This document shows positions 1 to 9,952 of a stretch of DNA of 64,000 bases, piece after piece. The stretch comes from Amycolatopsis sulphurea (GTDB lineage Bacteria > Actinomycetota > Actinomycetes > Mycobacteriales > Pseudonocardiaceae). The notes beneath the pieces are model-generated. The model did no database searches. It was not told the DNA's origin and was given only the letters and a program-made list of their open reading frames with translations. How positions within the stretch are numbered: the first letter of the stretch is position 1; each line of letters begins with the position of its first letter. Both the position numbers and the translations under genes were made by a program. Location: positions 3,410,001 through 3,474,000 of the forward strand of contig NZ_PDJK01000002.1 of NCBI RefSeq assembly GCF_002564045.1. The letters run 5' to 3'.

Positions 1-958
1 CCTCGGCGTCGCGCAGAGAGCGGCCGGTGAGAGTCAGGAACACGTCGTCCAGGGTCGGACGGGTCACCTGCATGGCGGTCAGCGGGATGCGCTGCCCGTC
101 GAGCGCGCGCAGCAGCTCGGGCAGCGCGGTGTCCCCGCGCGGTACCCGGAACCGCACCGTGCCGCCGTCCACTTCGAGGTCGTGCGCGCCGCTGAGCCGT
201 CCGGCCAGCTCGGCGGCGGCCGCGCTGGTCTCGATGGGCACCTCGATCGCCACGCCGTCGCCGGAGACCCGGGCCTTCAGCGAATCCGGCGTGCCCTCGG
301 CGACGATCCGGCCGTCGTCGATCACGATCAGCCGGTCGGCCAGCGCGTCCGCCTCGTCGAGATAGTGCGTGGTGAGGAAGATCGTCACGCCCTGGTCCGT
401 GCGCAGCCGGCGGATGTGTTCCCACAGGTTGGCCCGGCTCTGCGGGTCGAGCCCGGTGGAGGGCTCGTCGAGGAAGACCAGCGCGGGCGAGTGGATCAGG
501 CCCATCGCGATGTCCAGCCGGCGCCGCTGCCCGCCGGACAGCGTCTTGGTGAGCCGCTGGTCGAGCCCGATCAGGTCGAGCTGCTCGGCCAGCTCCCGGC
601 CGCGGGTCTGCGCGTCGGCCTTCGTCATCCGGTACAGCCTGCCCTGCAGTTCCAGCTCCTCGCCGACCCGTACTTCGGGCGCGGTGCCGCCGCCTTGGGC
701 GACGTAGCCGATGTTGCGGCGCACCCCGACCGGATCGGTGAGCAGGTCGTGCCCGCTGACCGTGGCCGTGCCCGCGGTCGGTTTCAGCAGGGTGGTCAGC
801 ATCCGCAGGGTGGTGGTCTTGCCCGCGCCGTTCGGCCCGAGGAAGCCGACCAGCTCGCCGGGCTCGACGTCGAGATCGACCCCGCGTACCGCGTGCACCT
901 CGCCCCCGGCCCGGCCCTTGCGCCGGAATCTTCGTTCCAGTCCGCGTGCGGTGATCAT
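1..958 (-). CDS. DrrA-type ABC transporter ATP-binding protein (3' end outside window)
   Basis: ATPase subunit of a drug-exporter-type ABC system. The minus strand reads MITARGLERRF from an ATG at 958, preceded by a GGAGGAGAGG ribosome site. Visible motifs in order are Walker A (GPNGAGKTT), the Q-loop region (YVAQGGG), signature LSGGQRRR, Walker B with catalytic Glu (LVFLDEPSTGLD) and the H-loop (TTHYLDEAD). A C-terminal domain of the daunorubicin-resistance type follows and is cut by the window start. The PadR gene lies 82 bases upstream on the same strand, a usual PadR-ABC exporter arrangement, so control by that regulator is inferred. The partner permease would lie outside the window. Confidence 0.9.
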   Translation of the reverse strand, partial: MITARGLERRFRRKGRAGGEVHAVRGVDLDVEPGELVGFLGPNGAGKTTTLRMLTTLLKPTAGTATVSGHDLLTDPVGVRRNIGYVAQGGGTAPEVRVGEELELQGRLYRMTKADAQTRGRELAEQLDLIGLDQRLTKTLSGGQRRRLDIAMGLIHSPALVFLDEPSTGLDPQSRANLWEHIRRLRTDQGVTIFLTTHYLDEADALADRLIVIDDGRIVAEGTPDSLKARVSGDGVAIEVPIETSAAAAELAGRLSGAHDLEVDGGTVRFRVPRGDTALPELLRALDGQRIPLTAMQVTRPTLDDVFLTLTGRSLRDAE

Positions 959-1040
959 GAGAACCCCTCTCCTCCCAGAGCTCGACTCATCAAGCTCGAC
1001 CAGCCGAGGATGACACCCTGCACTGACAAAACTGGAATAG

Positions 1041-1613
1041 TCAAATTTGATTACCGGGAGCAGGATCGCCGGCCATCACGTATTCGCCCGCTTCCAGCCG
1101 GTCGATCAACGCGGTGACCCACTCACGGCCGGCACCGGCGATCCCGGCCCACAGCCGGAACAGCTCCGCGACGTGCGGCCGGCCCCCATCGTTCGCGGTG
1201 AGCTGCAATGTCGACCGTCGTTCTTCGGTCTCGAACTGCACGAGCCGCCGGCGAAGCAGCCTGATCGCGTGCGCGCGAGGCAGCGCGGGCAGCAAACCGA
1301 CGGCGGCACACAGCTGCGGGTACCCGCTGTCCGGCTCGGAGAGACTCCGCGCCATCAGCACCTGGAACTCCTGCTCGCCGTCCTCGGTGAGCTGATAGGC
1401 GACCCGGTCCGGACCGGCATCGCCCGGCTCCGCCTTGACCTTTTCCAGCAGCGCTTCGGTGGTCATCTTCTTCAGCGCGTGGTAGATCGAGCCAGGCTGG
1501 ACGTTGGCCCACTTGTCGGCCGACCACGACAGCAGCTCACGGCGCACCTGATAGCCGTGCGCCCGGCCGAACATGCGCACCACTCCGAGCACCAGCAGAC
1601 GTGTCGCGGACAC
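1041..1613 (-). CDS. PadR family transcriptional regulator
   Basis: 190-aa protein starting at GTG 1613 (VSATRLLVLGVVRMFG) after GGGAG. The N-terminal 90 residues are a PadR winged helix, recognisable by HGYQVRRELLSW, NVQPGSIYHALKKM and YQLTEDGEQEF. The C-terminal part resembles the Vir-type helical dimerisation region. The reading frame stays open far upstream through metG, but that extension is antisense to an essential gene and is not coding. The gene is transcribed toward the adjacent ABC ATPase gene and divergently from metG, with a 60-base shared intergenic region. It probably represses the exporter; the ligand is unknown. Confidence 0.88.
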   Translation of the reverse strand: MSATRLLVLGVVRMFGRAHGYQVRRELLSWSADKWANVQPGSIYHALKKMTTEALLEKVKAEPGDAGPDRVAYQLTEDGEQEFQVLMARSLSEPDSGYPQLCAAVGLLPALPRAHAIRLLRRRLVQFETEERRSTLQLTANDGGRPHVAELFRLWAGIAGAGREWVTALIDRLEAGEYVMAGDPAPGNQI

Positions 1614-1673
1614 CGATCTCCCTTCTCTGGCCAGTGCACCACCGCGCAGGCCGCATCCGTAGGCTAAACAGGT

Positions 1674-3482
1674 ATGAGCACCCCTGTGTTGACCGCGGTG
1701 GCCTGGCCCTATGCCAACGGCCCCCGCCACATCGGCCACGTGTCCGGATTCGGCGTCCCGTCCGACGTCTTCTCCCGTTATCAGCGAATGGCCGGCAACC
1801 GGGTGCTCATGGTGTCCGGGACCGACGAGCACGGCACCCCGATCACCGTCCAGGCGGACAAGGAGGGGATGACCCCGCAGCAGACCGCGGACAAGTACAC
1901 CCGCCAGATCGACGAGGACCTGCGCGGGCTGGGCCTGTCCTACGACCTGTTCACCCGCACCTCCACCGGTAACCACGCCGAGGTGACCCAGCAGATCTTC
2001 CTCGCCCTGCACCGCAACGGCTACGTGGTCCCGAAGACCACCCGCGGCGCGATCAGCCCGTCCACCGGCCGGACCCTGCCCGACCGCTACATCGAGGGCA
2101 CCTGCCCGATCTGCGGGTACGACGGCGCGCGCGGCGACCAGTGCGACAACTGCGGCAACCAGCTCGACGCCGCGGAGCTGATCAACCCGAAGTCCCGGAT
2201 CAACGGCGAGACGCCGAAGTTCGTCGAGACCGAGCACTTCTTCCTCGACCTGCCCGCCTTCACCAAGACCCTCGGCGACTGGCTGACCACCAAGACCGAC
2301 TGGCGGCCGAACGTCCTCAACTTCACTCGCAACCTGATCGACGACATGCGGCCCCGGCCAATCACCCGTGACCTCGACTGGGGCGTGAAGATCCCGCTCG
2401 ACGGCTGGCGCGAACAGCCGCTCAAGCGGTTCTACGTGTGGTTCGACGCGGTGATCGGCTACTTCTCCGCGAGCGTAGAATGGGCTCGCCGCAACGGCAC
2501 GCCGGACGCCTGGCAGGAGTGGTGGGCCAACGACGCCGCGCGCGCCTACTACTTCATGGGCAAGGACAACATCACCTTCCACGCGCAGATCTGGCCCGCG
2601 TTGCTGCTCGGCCAGAACGGCGCGGGCGACCGCGGCGGCGAACCGGGGCGGTACGGGCCGCTGCGGCTGCCGGACGAGATCGTCTCCAGCGAGTTCCTCA
2701 CCATGAGCGGCTCGAAGTTCTCCACCTCCCGCGGCACGGTCATCTACGTGCACGACTTCCTGCGCGAATTCGGCCCGGACGCGCTGCGCTACTTCATCTC
2801 GGTGGCCGGCCCGGAGACCCAGGACACCGACTTCACCTGGGACGAGTTCGTCCGCCGGACCAACTTCGAGCTGGCCAACGAGTGGGGCAACCTGGTCAAC
2901 CGGTCGATCTCGATGGCGCACAAGAACAACGGAGCGGTCCCCGCGCCGGCCAAGCCCGCTCCCGCGGACGAGGAGCTGAAGGCCTTGTCCCGGCAGGCGT
3001 TCGACACGGCCGGCGCGCACCTCGGCCGTTCCCGGTTCAAGCTGGCCGCGGCGGAGGCGATGCGCGTGGTCACCGCGGCCAACCGGTACCTGTCTGATCA
3101 GGAACCGTGGAAGCTCAAGGACGACAGCCCGGAAAACGCTGCCCGGCGCGACAGTATTCTCCACACCGCGCTGCAGGTCGTGAGTGACGCCAACACGCTG
3201 CTGACGCCGTTCCTGCCGCACTCGGCGCAGAAGGTCCACGAGGCACTCGGCGGCACCGGCGTCTGGGCCGCGCAGCCGGAGCTGCAGGAGGTCGAGGACC
3301 TGGACGTGCCCGGGCGGATCAACCCGATCCTCACCGGCGACTATGCGAGCGAACAGGCCTGCTGGGCGTCGAAGCCCGTCGAGATCGGCCGTCCGCTGGC
3401 CAAGCCGACTCCCCTCTTCACCAAGCTGGACCCGAAGCTGGGCGAAACCGGCCCGGACTGGGCCCCGATCGTCACCGACTGA
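1674..3482 (+). CDS. metG: methionyl-tRNA synthetase
   Basis: Class I aminoacyl-tRNA synthetase that charges tRNA-Met in the cytoplasm; 602 aa. The HIGH motif is at residues 19-22 (RHIGH), the KMSKS equivalent is KFSTS at 348-352, and a four-cysteine zinc knuckle lies at C144, C147, C157 and C160. An anticodon-binding helical domain follows, and no C-terminal tRNA-binding EMAP-like domain is visible. ATG 1674 lies 8 bases after TAGGCT (1660-1665), so the mRNA is probably leaderless or nearly so. The following tatD, rpfB, ksgA and ispE match the order around mycobacterial metS. Confidence 0.97.
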   Translation: MSTPVLTAVAWPYANGPRHIGHVSGFGVPSDVFSRYQRMAGNRVLMVSGTDEHGTPITVQADKEGMTPQQTADKYTRQIDEDLRGLGLSYDLFTRTSTGNHAEVTQQIFLALHRNGYVVPKTTRGAISPSTGRTLPDRYIEGTCPICGYDGARGDQCDNCGNQLDAAELINPKSRINGETPKFVETEHFFLDLPAFTKTLGDWLTTKTDWRPNVLNFTRNLIDDMRPRPITRDLDWGVKIPLDGWREQPLKRFYVWFDAVIGYFSASVEWARRNGTPDAWQEWWANDAARAYYFMGKDNITFHAQIWPALLLGQNGAGDRGGEPGRYGPLRLPDEIVSSEFLTMSGSKFSTSRGTVIYVHDFLREFGPDALRYFISVAGPETQDTDFTWDEFVRRTNFELANEWGNLVNRSISMAHKNNGAVPAPAKPAPADEELKALSRQAFDTAGAHLGRSRFKLAAAEAMRVVTAANRYLSDQEPWKLKDDSPENAARRDSILHTALQVVSDANTLLTPFLPHSAQKVHEALGGTGVWAAQPELQEVEDLDVPGRINPILTGDYASEQACWASKPVEIGRPLAKPTPLFTKLDPKLGETGPDWAPIVTD

Positions 3483-3487
3483 AAGCT

Positions 3488-3534
3488 GTGAAGGGCCCCT
3501 TCACGGACTCAGAGTCCGTGAAGGGGCCCTTCAC
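3488..3534. repeat. dispersed 47-bp palindrome (copy a)
   Basis: Two 17-bp arms of type gtgaagggNcccttcac, each itself palindromic, flank GGACTCAGAGTCC, so the whole is a near-perfect palindrome centred at 3511. The arm centres are C in the first arm and G in the second, which are complementary. It begins 5 bases after the metG stop and precedes tatD, so it could act as a 3' hairpin or terminator for metG. Related copies lie at 6447, 9770, 20117, 27046 and 57617. Confidence 0.9.
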
Positions 3535-3586
3535 GGACCTTGGGCGCGAGTGAGGCCGCCCGGAGCGGGTGGCTAGGTTCGTGGGT

Positions 3587-4414
3587 ATGGGTGAAGACAA
3601 GCGCGCACTACCTCCGATTCCGGACCGGCTCCCCGTCACGGTGGTCGACGCACACACCCACCTCGACGCCTGCGGTGCGGTCGACGCGGCCGACGTGACC
3701 GCGATGCTCGACCGCGCCGAGCGGGCCGGGGTGGCCCGGGTGGTCACCGTCGCGGACGATCTCACCGCTGCGCGCTGGGCCGTCGAAGCGTCCACCTGGG
3801 ACCCACGTGTGTACGCCGCGGTGGCGCTCCATCCCACGCGTACCAAGGACTTCGGCGAGCCGGAGCGGTCCGAAGTGGAACGACTGGCCCGTGGTGAGCG
3901 AGTCGTCGCGATCGGCGAGACCGGCCTCGACTACTACTGGGACTACGCGCCCCGCGAAGCCCAGCAGGAAGCGTTCCGCTGGCACATCGACCTCGCGAAG
4001 CGGCTCGGCAAGACGCTGATGATCCACGACCGCGAAGCGCACGAAGACGTGCTTCGCATCCTCGATGAAGAAGGCGCGCCGGAGACCGTCGTGTTCCACT
4101 GCTTTTCCGGCGACGAGCAGATGACCCGCAAGTGTCTCGACAACGGCTACGTACTGTCTTTTGCCGGCACGGTTACCTTCAAGAACGCCCGCGGGCTGCA
4201 CGAAGCGGCCCGGATCGCGCCCCGTGGCCAATTCCTCGTCGAGACCGATGCGCCGTTCCTGACGCCCCACCCGTTCCGTGGGCGGCCCAATGAGCCGTAC
4301 TGCACCGCCTACACGGTCCGTCAGCTCGCGGCGCTGCGAGGCGAGGCTGTGCACGAAGTGGCGAACGCTGTTCGATCCGCTGCCGAGCGGGTGTACGGCC
4401 TCCCCGTGACGTGA
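3587..4414 (+). CDS. tatD: TatD family metal-dependent hydrolase
   Basis: TIM-barrel hydrolase of the TatD DNase family, 275 aa from ATG 3587. Metal-site motifs are AHTHLD (H23, H25), IGETGLDYYW, LMIHDREAHED, VVFHCFSGD and LVETDAPFL. ATG 3587 is preferred over the in-frame GTG at 3569 because TAGGTT at 3574-3579 sits 7 bases before it, giving a leaderless transcript. It lies between metG and rpfB as in mycobacteria. The family has 3'-5' exonuclease or deoxyribonuclease activity; the physiological role is not settled. Confidence 0.93.
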   Translation: MGEDKRALPPIPDRLPVTVVDAHTHLDACGAVDAADVTAMLDRAERAGVARVVTVADDLTAARWAVEASTWDPRVYAAVALHPTRTKDFGEPERSEVERLARGERVVAIGETGLDYYWDYAPREAQQEAFRWHIDLAKRLGKTLMIHDREAHEDVLRILDEEGAPETVVFHCFSGDEQMTRKCLDNGYVLSFAGTVTFKNARGLHEAARIAPRGQFLVETDAPFLTPHPFRGRPNEPYCTAYTVRQLAALRGEAVHEVANAVRSAAERVYGLPVT

Positions 4415-4512
4415 ACTCGTTGTGTCACTTCGGGTTGCACGGATTGCGACGTTTGGGTCTGCCCGTTCGCCCACCTGATGAGTGACTCAAGTCACGACAC
4501 TCCGGGGGGTGT

Positions 4513-4541
4513 TTGCGCAACCTCGCGAGACCCGTTACTGT
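4513..4541 (+). promoter_or_regulatory. candidate rpfB promoter
   Basis: TTGCGC at 4513-4518 and TACTGT at 4536-4541 are separated by exactly 17 bases, a good housekeeping-sigma match. Transcription would start near 4548, leaving about 215 bases of untranslated leader before rpfB. Confidence 0.6.
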
Positions 4542-4547
4542 CCCGTG

Positions 4548-6220
<1,673 letters not shown>

Positions 6221-6242
6221 GCACGTTCGGTTTCCCGGTAGA

Positions 6243-6269
6243 CGGCCGTGAGCTTCGCGCTCACGGCCG
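6243..6269 (+). terminator. rpfB terminator hairpin
   Basis: Perfect 11-bp stem, CGGCCGTGAGC (6243-6253) with GCTCACGGCCG (6259-6269), and a 5-base loop. The T-containing tail CCTGCTTTTGTG is now split: only CCTGCT follows directly, and the rest lies beyond the element at 6276-6554. Confidence 0.75.
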
Positions 6270-6275
6270 CCTGCT

Positions 6276-6554
6276 CAGGGTCCCGGCAAAGTTGGTCGAG
6301 GCCCCGTGATCAGCAGAGTGAGCCGTGGCTGCCGCGTCATCATCGACGGCGCCTGCCCTCTTCGTCGATCACGCCCGGCAGCGGGCGATGCGGAGCTATT
6401 CGAGGCGCGACCACCTCGTGGTGTGCGCCGGACCTGTCTCGGGTCTGTGAAGGGGCCCTTCACAGACTCAGAGTCCGTGAAGGGCCCCTTCACAGACCTT
6501 CACGGACTTCCGCGGTCTGCGCAGGCCCCTCACTCCGACTTTGCCGACACCCTG
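6276..6554. mobile_element. MITE-like element, copy 1, with 10-bp target duplication
   Basis: A 279-bp non-coding element. The left end is CAGGGTCCCGGCAAAGTTGG and the inverted right end reads CAGGGTGTCGGCAAAGTCGG, giving 20-bp terminal inverted repeats with three mismatches. The ten bases GCCGCCTGCT occur directly before (6266-6275) and directly after (6555-6564), as expected for a target duplication. Inside lies the dispersed palindrome (6447-6493; arm centres G and C). No plausible protein is encoded, so movement would need a transposase in trans. Copies 2 and 3 are at 26875 and 28976. Confidence 0.85.
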
Positions 6555-6614
6555 GCCGCCTGCTTTTGTGCGCCGCGTTGCCGAGGCGCAGGTGGTGCTG
6601 GGTAGGCTCGTCCG

Positions 6615-7457
6615 GTGGTGGAACTGCTGGGGCCTGCCGAAATCCGTGGGCTGGCCGACGAACTCGACGTCCGGCCCACGAAGAAACTCGGGCAGAACTT
6701 CGTGCACGACCCCAACACCGTCCGCCGCATCGTCGAACTCGGCGGTGTGCGGCCGGGGGACGTCGTGCTGGAGGTCGGGCCCGGGCTCGGGTCGCTGACG
6801 CTCGGTCTGCTCTCGGCCGGCGCTCGGGTCGTCGCGGTGGAGATAGACCCGGTGCTCGCCGCACGGCTGCCGCGCACGGCGGCTGAGCGCGCGCCCGAAG
6901 CGGCGGAACGGCTATCCGTGGTCGGTGCCGACGCGTTGCGCGTGCGGGCCGCGGATCTGCCCGCGGAACCGGTGTCGCTCGTGGCGAACCTTCCGTACAA
7001 CGTCGCCGTCCCGGTCGTGCTGCACCTGCTCGCCGAGCTGCCGTCGCTGCGGCGCGGGCTGGTGATGGTCCAGACCGAGGTGGCCGACCGGATGGCCGCC
7101 GGGCCGGGCAGCCGCACTTACGGCGTGCCCAGCGTGAAACTCGCCTGGTACGGACCGGCACGCAAGGTCGCCCCGGTGCCGCGGAACGTGTTCTGGCCGG
7201 TGCCGAACGTGGATTCCGCACTGGTGTCCTTCGAACGCACCGATCCGGTCACCGCGGTCGACCGGGCTCGGCTCTTCGCCGTCGTGGACGCCGCGTTTTC
7301 CCAGCGCCGCAAGACTTTGCGGGCCGCGCTGGCCGGCTGGGCGGGCTCGGCGGAACGCGCCGGGGAGCTGCTCGCCGCGGCCGGGATCGACCCGCGCAGC
7401 CGCGGCGAACAGCTCGACGTGCACGCGTTCGCCCGGATCGCCGCCGCCGGCGTCTGA
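6615..7457 (+). CDS. ksgA: 16S rRNA dimethyladenosine transferase RsmA/KsgA
   Basis: SAM-dependent enzyme that dimethylates the two adjacent adenines in the 3' hairpin of 16S rRNA during 30S maturation; 280 aa. Motifs: [14 protein letters not shown] (SAM entry region), [12 protein letters not shown] (motif I), [20 protein letters not shown] (NLPY, motif IV), and a C-terminal helical RNA-contact domain with [16 protein letters not shown] 6615 lies 6 bases after TAGGCT (6603-6608), so a leaderless mRNA with its own promoter is likely. In M. tuberculosis it is co-transcribed with rpfB; here the element at 6276-6554 sits between them. Confidence 0.96.
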   Translation: MVELLGPAEIRGLADELDVRPTKKLGQNFVHDPNTVRRIVELGGVRPGDVVLEVGPGLGSLTLGLLSAGARVVAVEIDPVLAARLPRTAAERAPEAAERLSVVGADALRVRAADLPAEPVSLVANLPYNVAVPVVLHLLAELPSLRRGLVMVQTEVADRMAAGPGSRTYGVPSVKLAWYGPARKVAPVPRNVFWPVPNVDSALVSFERTDPVTAVDRARLFAVVDAAFSQRRKTLRAALAGWAGSAERAGELLAAAGIDPRSRGEQLDVHAFARIAAAGV

Positions 7458-7467
7458 CCCGCGGCGG

Positions 7468-8052
7468 TCAGCCTCCGGCCGGGCCGAAGATCCGGTCCAA
7501 GTGGTAGTCGAGCGTGGCCAGTACGGCGGTCGTCCGCCGTCGGCCGTGCAGGATGTGGAAGCCGAGGCCGGTGATCCCGGACACCAGCAGGTCCGCCTCG
7601 TGTTGCGGCCGGATGCCCGGCATCGGCTCGCCTTGTTCCAGTAGTCGCGTGACCAGGTCTTCCAACGCGGTGTCCCGGTCCGGGAATACTCCCGGCTCCC
7701 GATACGAGCGGCTGAAGTAGGCGAGGCGCACGCGCAGTGCGAACTCGCTTTCGGTGTCCAACGGCAGCAGCCCGGTAAGCACGCCCCGCAGCACGCCGCG
7801 TGCGCTCTGGCCGGCTTGCGCTTCGATGCGTTCCCGCGCTCGGCGTTCGGTGTCCTCGCGGAGATAACGCAATGCCAGTACGAGCAGATTGTGCTTGGTC
7901 TCGAAGTAGTACTGAACCAGCCGCAATGACACGCCCGCTTCTGCGGCCACATCGCGCATGCGCACGGAATCCAGCCCACGATCCGCGGCGATCCGCCAGA
8001 CCGCTCCGGCGATCGCGCGGCGGCGCTGGTCGTGGTCCACCCGCTGAGGCAC
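7468..8052 (-). CDS. TetR family transcriptional regulator
   Basis: 194-aa protein from GTG 8052 (VPQRVDHDQRRRA) after GGAGAACGACC. The TetR N-terminal helix-turn-helix is seen in VRMRDVAAEAGVSLRLVQYYFETKHNLL. The frame runs up to an ATG at 8106, but that codon abuts the operator-like palindrome at 8077-8103, so the shorter start is preferred. The ligand domain is not recognised. It converges on ksgA, with 10 bases between the stops. Autoregulation from the palindrome is likely; other targets are not evident. Confidence 0.88.
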   Translation of the reverse strand: MPQRVDHDQRRRAIAGAVWRIAADRGLDSVRMRDVAAEAGVSLRLVQYYFETKHNLLVLALRYLREDTERRARERIEAQAGQSARGVLRGVLTGLLPLDTESEFALRVRLAYFSRSYREPGVFPDRDTALEDLVTRLLEQGEPMPGIRPQHEADLLVSGITGLGFHILHGRRRTTAVLATLDYHLDRIFGPAGG

Positions 8053-8076
8053 CGGTCGTTCTCCGTTCCCGAGGTG

Positions 8077-8103
8077 GTACGAGCGTATCTGATACAGCGG
8101 TAC
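8077..8103. promoter_or_regulatory. TetR operator-like palindrome
   Basis: GTATCTGATAC (8085-8095) is a perfect 11-bp palindrome. It is flanked symmetrically at 13 bases from the centre by GTAC (8077-8080 and 8100-8103), forming a 27-bp two-tier operator 25 bases upstream of the TetR start codon. The size and position fit autorepression. Confidence 0.7.
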
Positions 8104-8341
8104 CAAGAAGACCGGATTTGCTCACCTTTGTGAACTATCCCGGGGCAGGCTCATCCGGTCGCTGTGCGTGATCCCCGGCGGGAAAAAGCCGGTGCGAGGC
8201 GGTTGTCAAGTGTCCACAAGGGATTCTCGGGGGTGAGCGCGGGCTGCCGGACCGTTCGGTGGCGGAACTTCCGGTCCCCGCAGGCCGGGTGCGGATTTCA
8301 CCACCGGCCCGCGACCACTCGTGTGATCTGCACCAACGTGC

Positions 8342-8371
8342 TTGCGTTCAGTCCGTGGGATCGGCTTTACT
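8342..8371 (+). promoter_or_regulatory. promoter of the SAM riboswitch transcript
   Basis: TTGCGT at 8342-8347 and TTTACT at 8366-8371 are separated by 18 bases. The predicted start, near 8378-8380, falls directly before the P1 helix of the riboswitch at 8381, which supports both calls. Confidence 0.6.
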
Positions 8372-8380
8372 CGAAGACGT

Positions 8381-8466
8381 CCATCCCGAGCGACTGAGAG
8401 ACCTGGCTCGCCGAAGTCGCAGCAACCACCCGCAAAGTGGGCAGGTGCTACCGCCAGGACCGATGG
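8381..8466 (+). ncRNA. SAM-I (S-box) riboswitch aptamer
   Basis: P1 forms between CCATC (8381-8385) and GATGG (8462-8466). The P2 base is GCGAC/GTCGC. The conserved core reads GAGAGACCTGGC, then GAA, then GCAACC, followed by a P3 hairpin CACCCGCAAAGTGGG and the P4 strand AGGTGCTACC with CCAGGACC. This is the S-box order of conserved blocks. The regulated gene is the MetN-like ATPase at 8683, a typical methionine-regulon target. About 216 bases lie between aptamer and gene. Confidence 0.9.
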
Positions 8467-8682
8467 AGGCCGTTTCCGATGCAGATGCTCGCCCGCCCGC
8501 TCCTGCTGACCCGGCGCCGCGTAGTCGACGAAGGTCGCCGCACGGTAAGCGCGTGTCGACGCTCCATGGCCATCGCCTGATCCGCTTTTCCGCGATTCGC
8601 CACACCGTCCTTTGAGGACGGTCATTCGAGGACGCCTGGCGCGCCCGGAACCGGTGCTGCGCCCCTTGCCTGGAGCTCATTC
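8467..8682 (+). promoter_or_regulatory. riboswitch expression platform region
   Basis: Holds a hairpin ACCGTCCT-TTG-AGGACGGT (8604-8622) that could act as terminator or sequestering stem, although no T tract follows. A 33-codon open frame starts at ATG 8479 and stops at 8580; it resembles nothing I know. The metN-like ribosome site TGGAG lies just before 8683. How SAM binding is passed to the gene cannot be read from sequence alone. Confidence 0.5.
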
Positions 8683-9699
8683 GTGATCACTGTCGAAAAC
8701 GTGTCAAAATCCTTTCCCTTCAACGGAAATCGAGTCGCCGCCCTGCGCGACGTGAGTGTCGAGGTGCAGGCCGGCTCGTTGTTCGGCGTGGTGGGACCGG
8801 CCGATTCCGGCAAGTCCACCCTCGCCCGGTGCATTGCCCTGCAGGAGCGCCCGGACCGCGGCGTGGTGCGGCTCGACGGGCTCAACACCGCCACCCTGGA
8901 CGGCCGCCGGCTGCGGGAGATCCGCCGTCGGCTCGGCGCCGTCGGCGCCAAGTCCGAGCTGCTCGCCGAGCGCACCATCGCCGGGAACGTCGCCGCTCCG
9001 CTGGAGCAGCTCGGCGTGGACGGCCCGCAGCGGCGCAGCCGGGTCGGCTCGCTGCTGGACCTGGTCGGGCTCACCGCCCGTGCCGGGCAGAAGCCGGGCG
9101 AGCTGACCGACGGGCAGCGCCGCCGGGTCGCCGTGGCCAGAGCGTTGGCCGCCGGACCGGCCGTGCTCGTCGCAGACGACCCGACCGCCGGGGTCGCCCC
9201 GGAGGACGCCGGCGCGGTGCTCGCCGTGCTGGACCGGGCCCGTGCGGAGCTGGGTGTCACGGTCGTGGTGACCACCCAGGAGGCGGGCGTGGTCCGCCGG
9301 GTGTGCGACGACGTCGCGGTGCTCGACAACGGCGTCGTGGTAGAGCGGGGTTCGCTGCTGGACCTGATCTCCTCGCCGGCGAGCTGGACCGCGCAGGCGG
9401 TGCTGCCCTCGATCGAGACGAGCCGGGCGCAGGCGGCCAAGTACGACCGCTCGGCCGACGTGGTGCTGATCGGCTTCGCCACGGTTGGTGCCTTGCTTCC
9501 GGAGGCGGCCACCCGCTTCGACGTGGAGCTGTCCACCATCGGCGGCGGCCTGACCCGCATCGGGGACACTCCGGTCGCCCGCTTCCGCGTGGGCGTCCGC
9601 GGCGAGCGCGCCGACGCCGCGTTGGCTTGGATCGCCGACCGTGGTGCGTATGTGGCCCAGCCCCAGGCCGTCCGCGGCCCGCAGAGCGTGGCTGCCTGA
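8683..9699 (+). CDS. MetN-like ABC ATPase with degenerate catalytic motifs
   Basis: 338 aa from GTG 8683. N-terminal ABC domain, then a C-terminal NIL-type domain (about 265-335) as in methionine importer ATPases. Walker A is intact (GPADSGKST, residues 38-46), but the signature is LTDGQ (141-145) instead of LSGGQ, the Walker B catalytic Glu is Asp (ADDPTAG, D166), and the H-loop His is Gln (TTQEAG, Q199). No metI or metQ is adjacent. The SAM-I riboswitch upstream ties it to methionine or SAM homeostasis. It may be a weak ATPase working with remote partners, or a sensor using the NIL domain; both are inference. Confidence 0.8.
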   Translation: MITVENVSKSFPFNGNRVAALRDVSVEVQAGSLFGVVGPADSGKSTLARCIALQERPDRGVVRLDGLNTATLDGRRLREIRRRLGAVGAKSELLAERTIAGNVAAPLEQLGVDGPQRRSRVGSLLDLVGLTARAGQKPGELTDGQRRRVAVARALAAGPAVLVADDPTAGVAPEDAGAVLAVLDRARAELGVTVVVTTQEAGVVRRVCDDVAVLDNGVVVERGSLLDLISSPASWTAQAVLPSIETSRAQAAKYDRSADVVLIGFATVGALLPEAATRFDVELSTIGGGLTRIGDTPVARFRVGVRGERADAALAWIADRGAYVAQPQAVRGPQSVAA

Positions 9700-9764
9700 G
9701 TTGTCGAACCAGCGAGGAGGGCCCGGCCGGCCCTCCTCGCTGCGTGTTGTCCGGACGCGCCCAA

Positions 9765-9890
9765 GGTCTGTGAAGGGGCCCTTCACGGACTCAGAGTCCG
9801 TGAAGGGCCCCTTCACAGACCTCCACGGACCTCCACACCGACTTTGCCGACACCCTGGACTCAGCGTCTGTGAAGGGTCCCTTCACAGAC
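9765..9890. repeat. partial MITE: palindrome plus right terminal repeat plus extra arm
   Basis: Palindrome arms at 9770-9786 (centre G) and 9800-9816 (centre C) flank GGACTCAGAGTCC. The element's right end CCGACTTTGCCGACACCCTG follows, ending at 9857, then a further single arm at 9870-9886. The left half of the MITE is absent. It lies between two convergent genes (metN-like and the Phd-like gene). Confidence 0.8.
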
Positions 9891-9952
9891 GAACCGGCTT
9901 GCCCATTCGCGGCCGGTCACCGGTGGTGCCACTTCGCCGCCGCGCTTGGGGC

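Noticed and set aside
1614-3239. Long minus-strand open frame continuous with the PadR gene
   Set aside because: It is antisense to metG, lacks any family pattern upstream of VSATRLLVLG, and reflects high GC at third positions.
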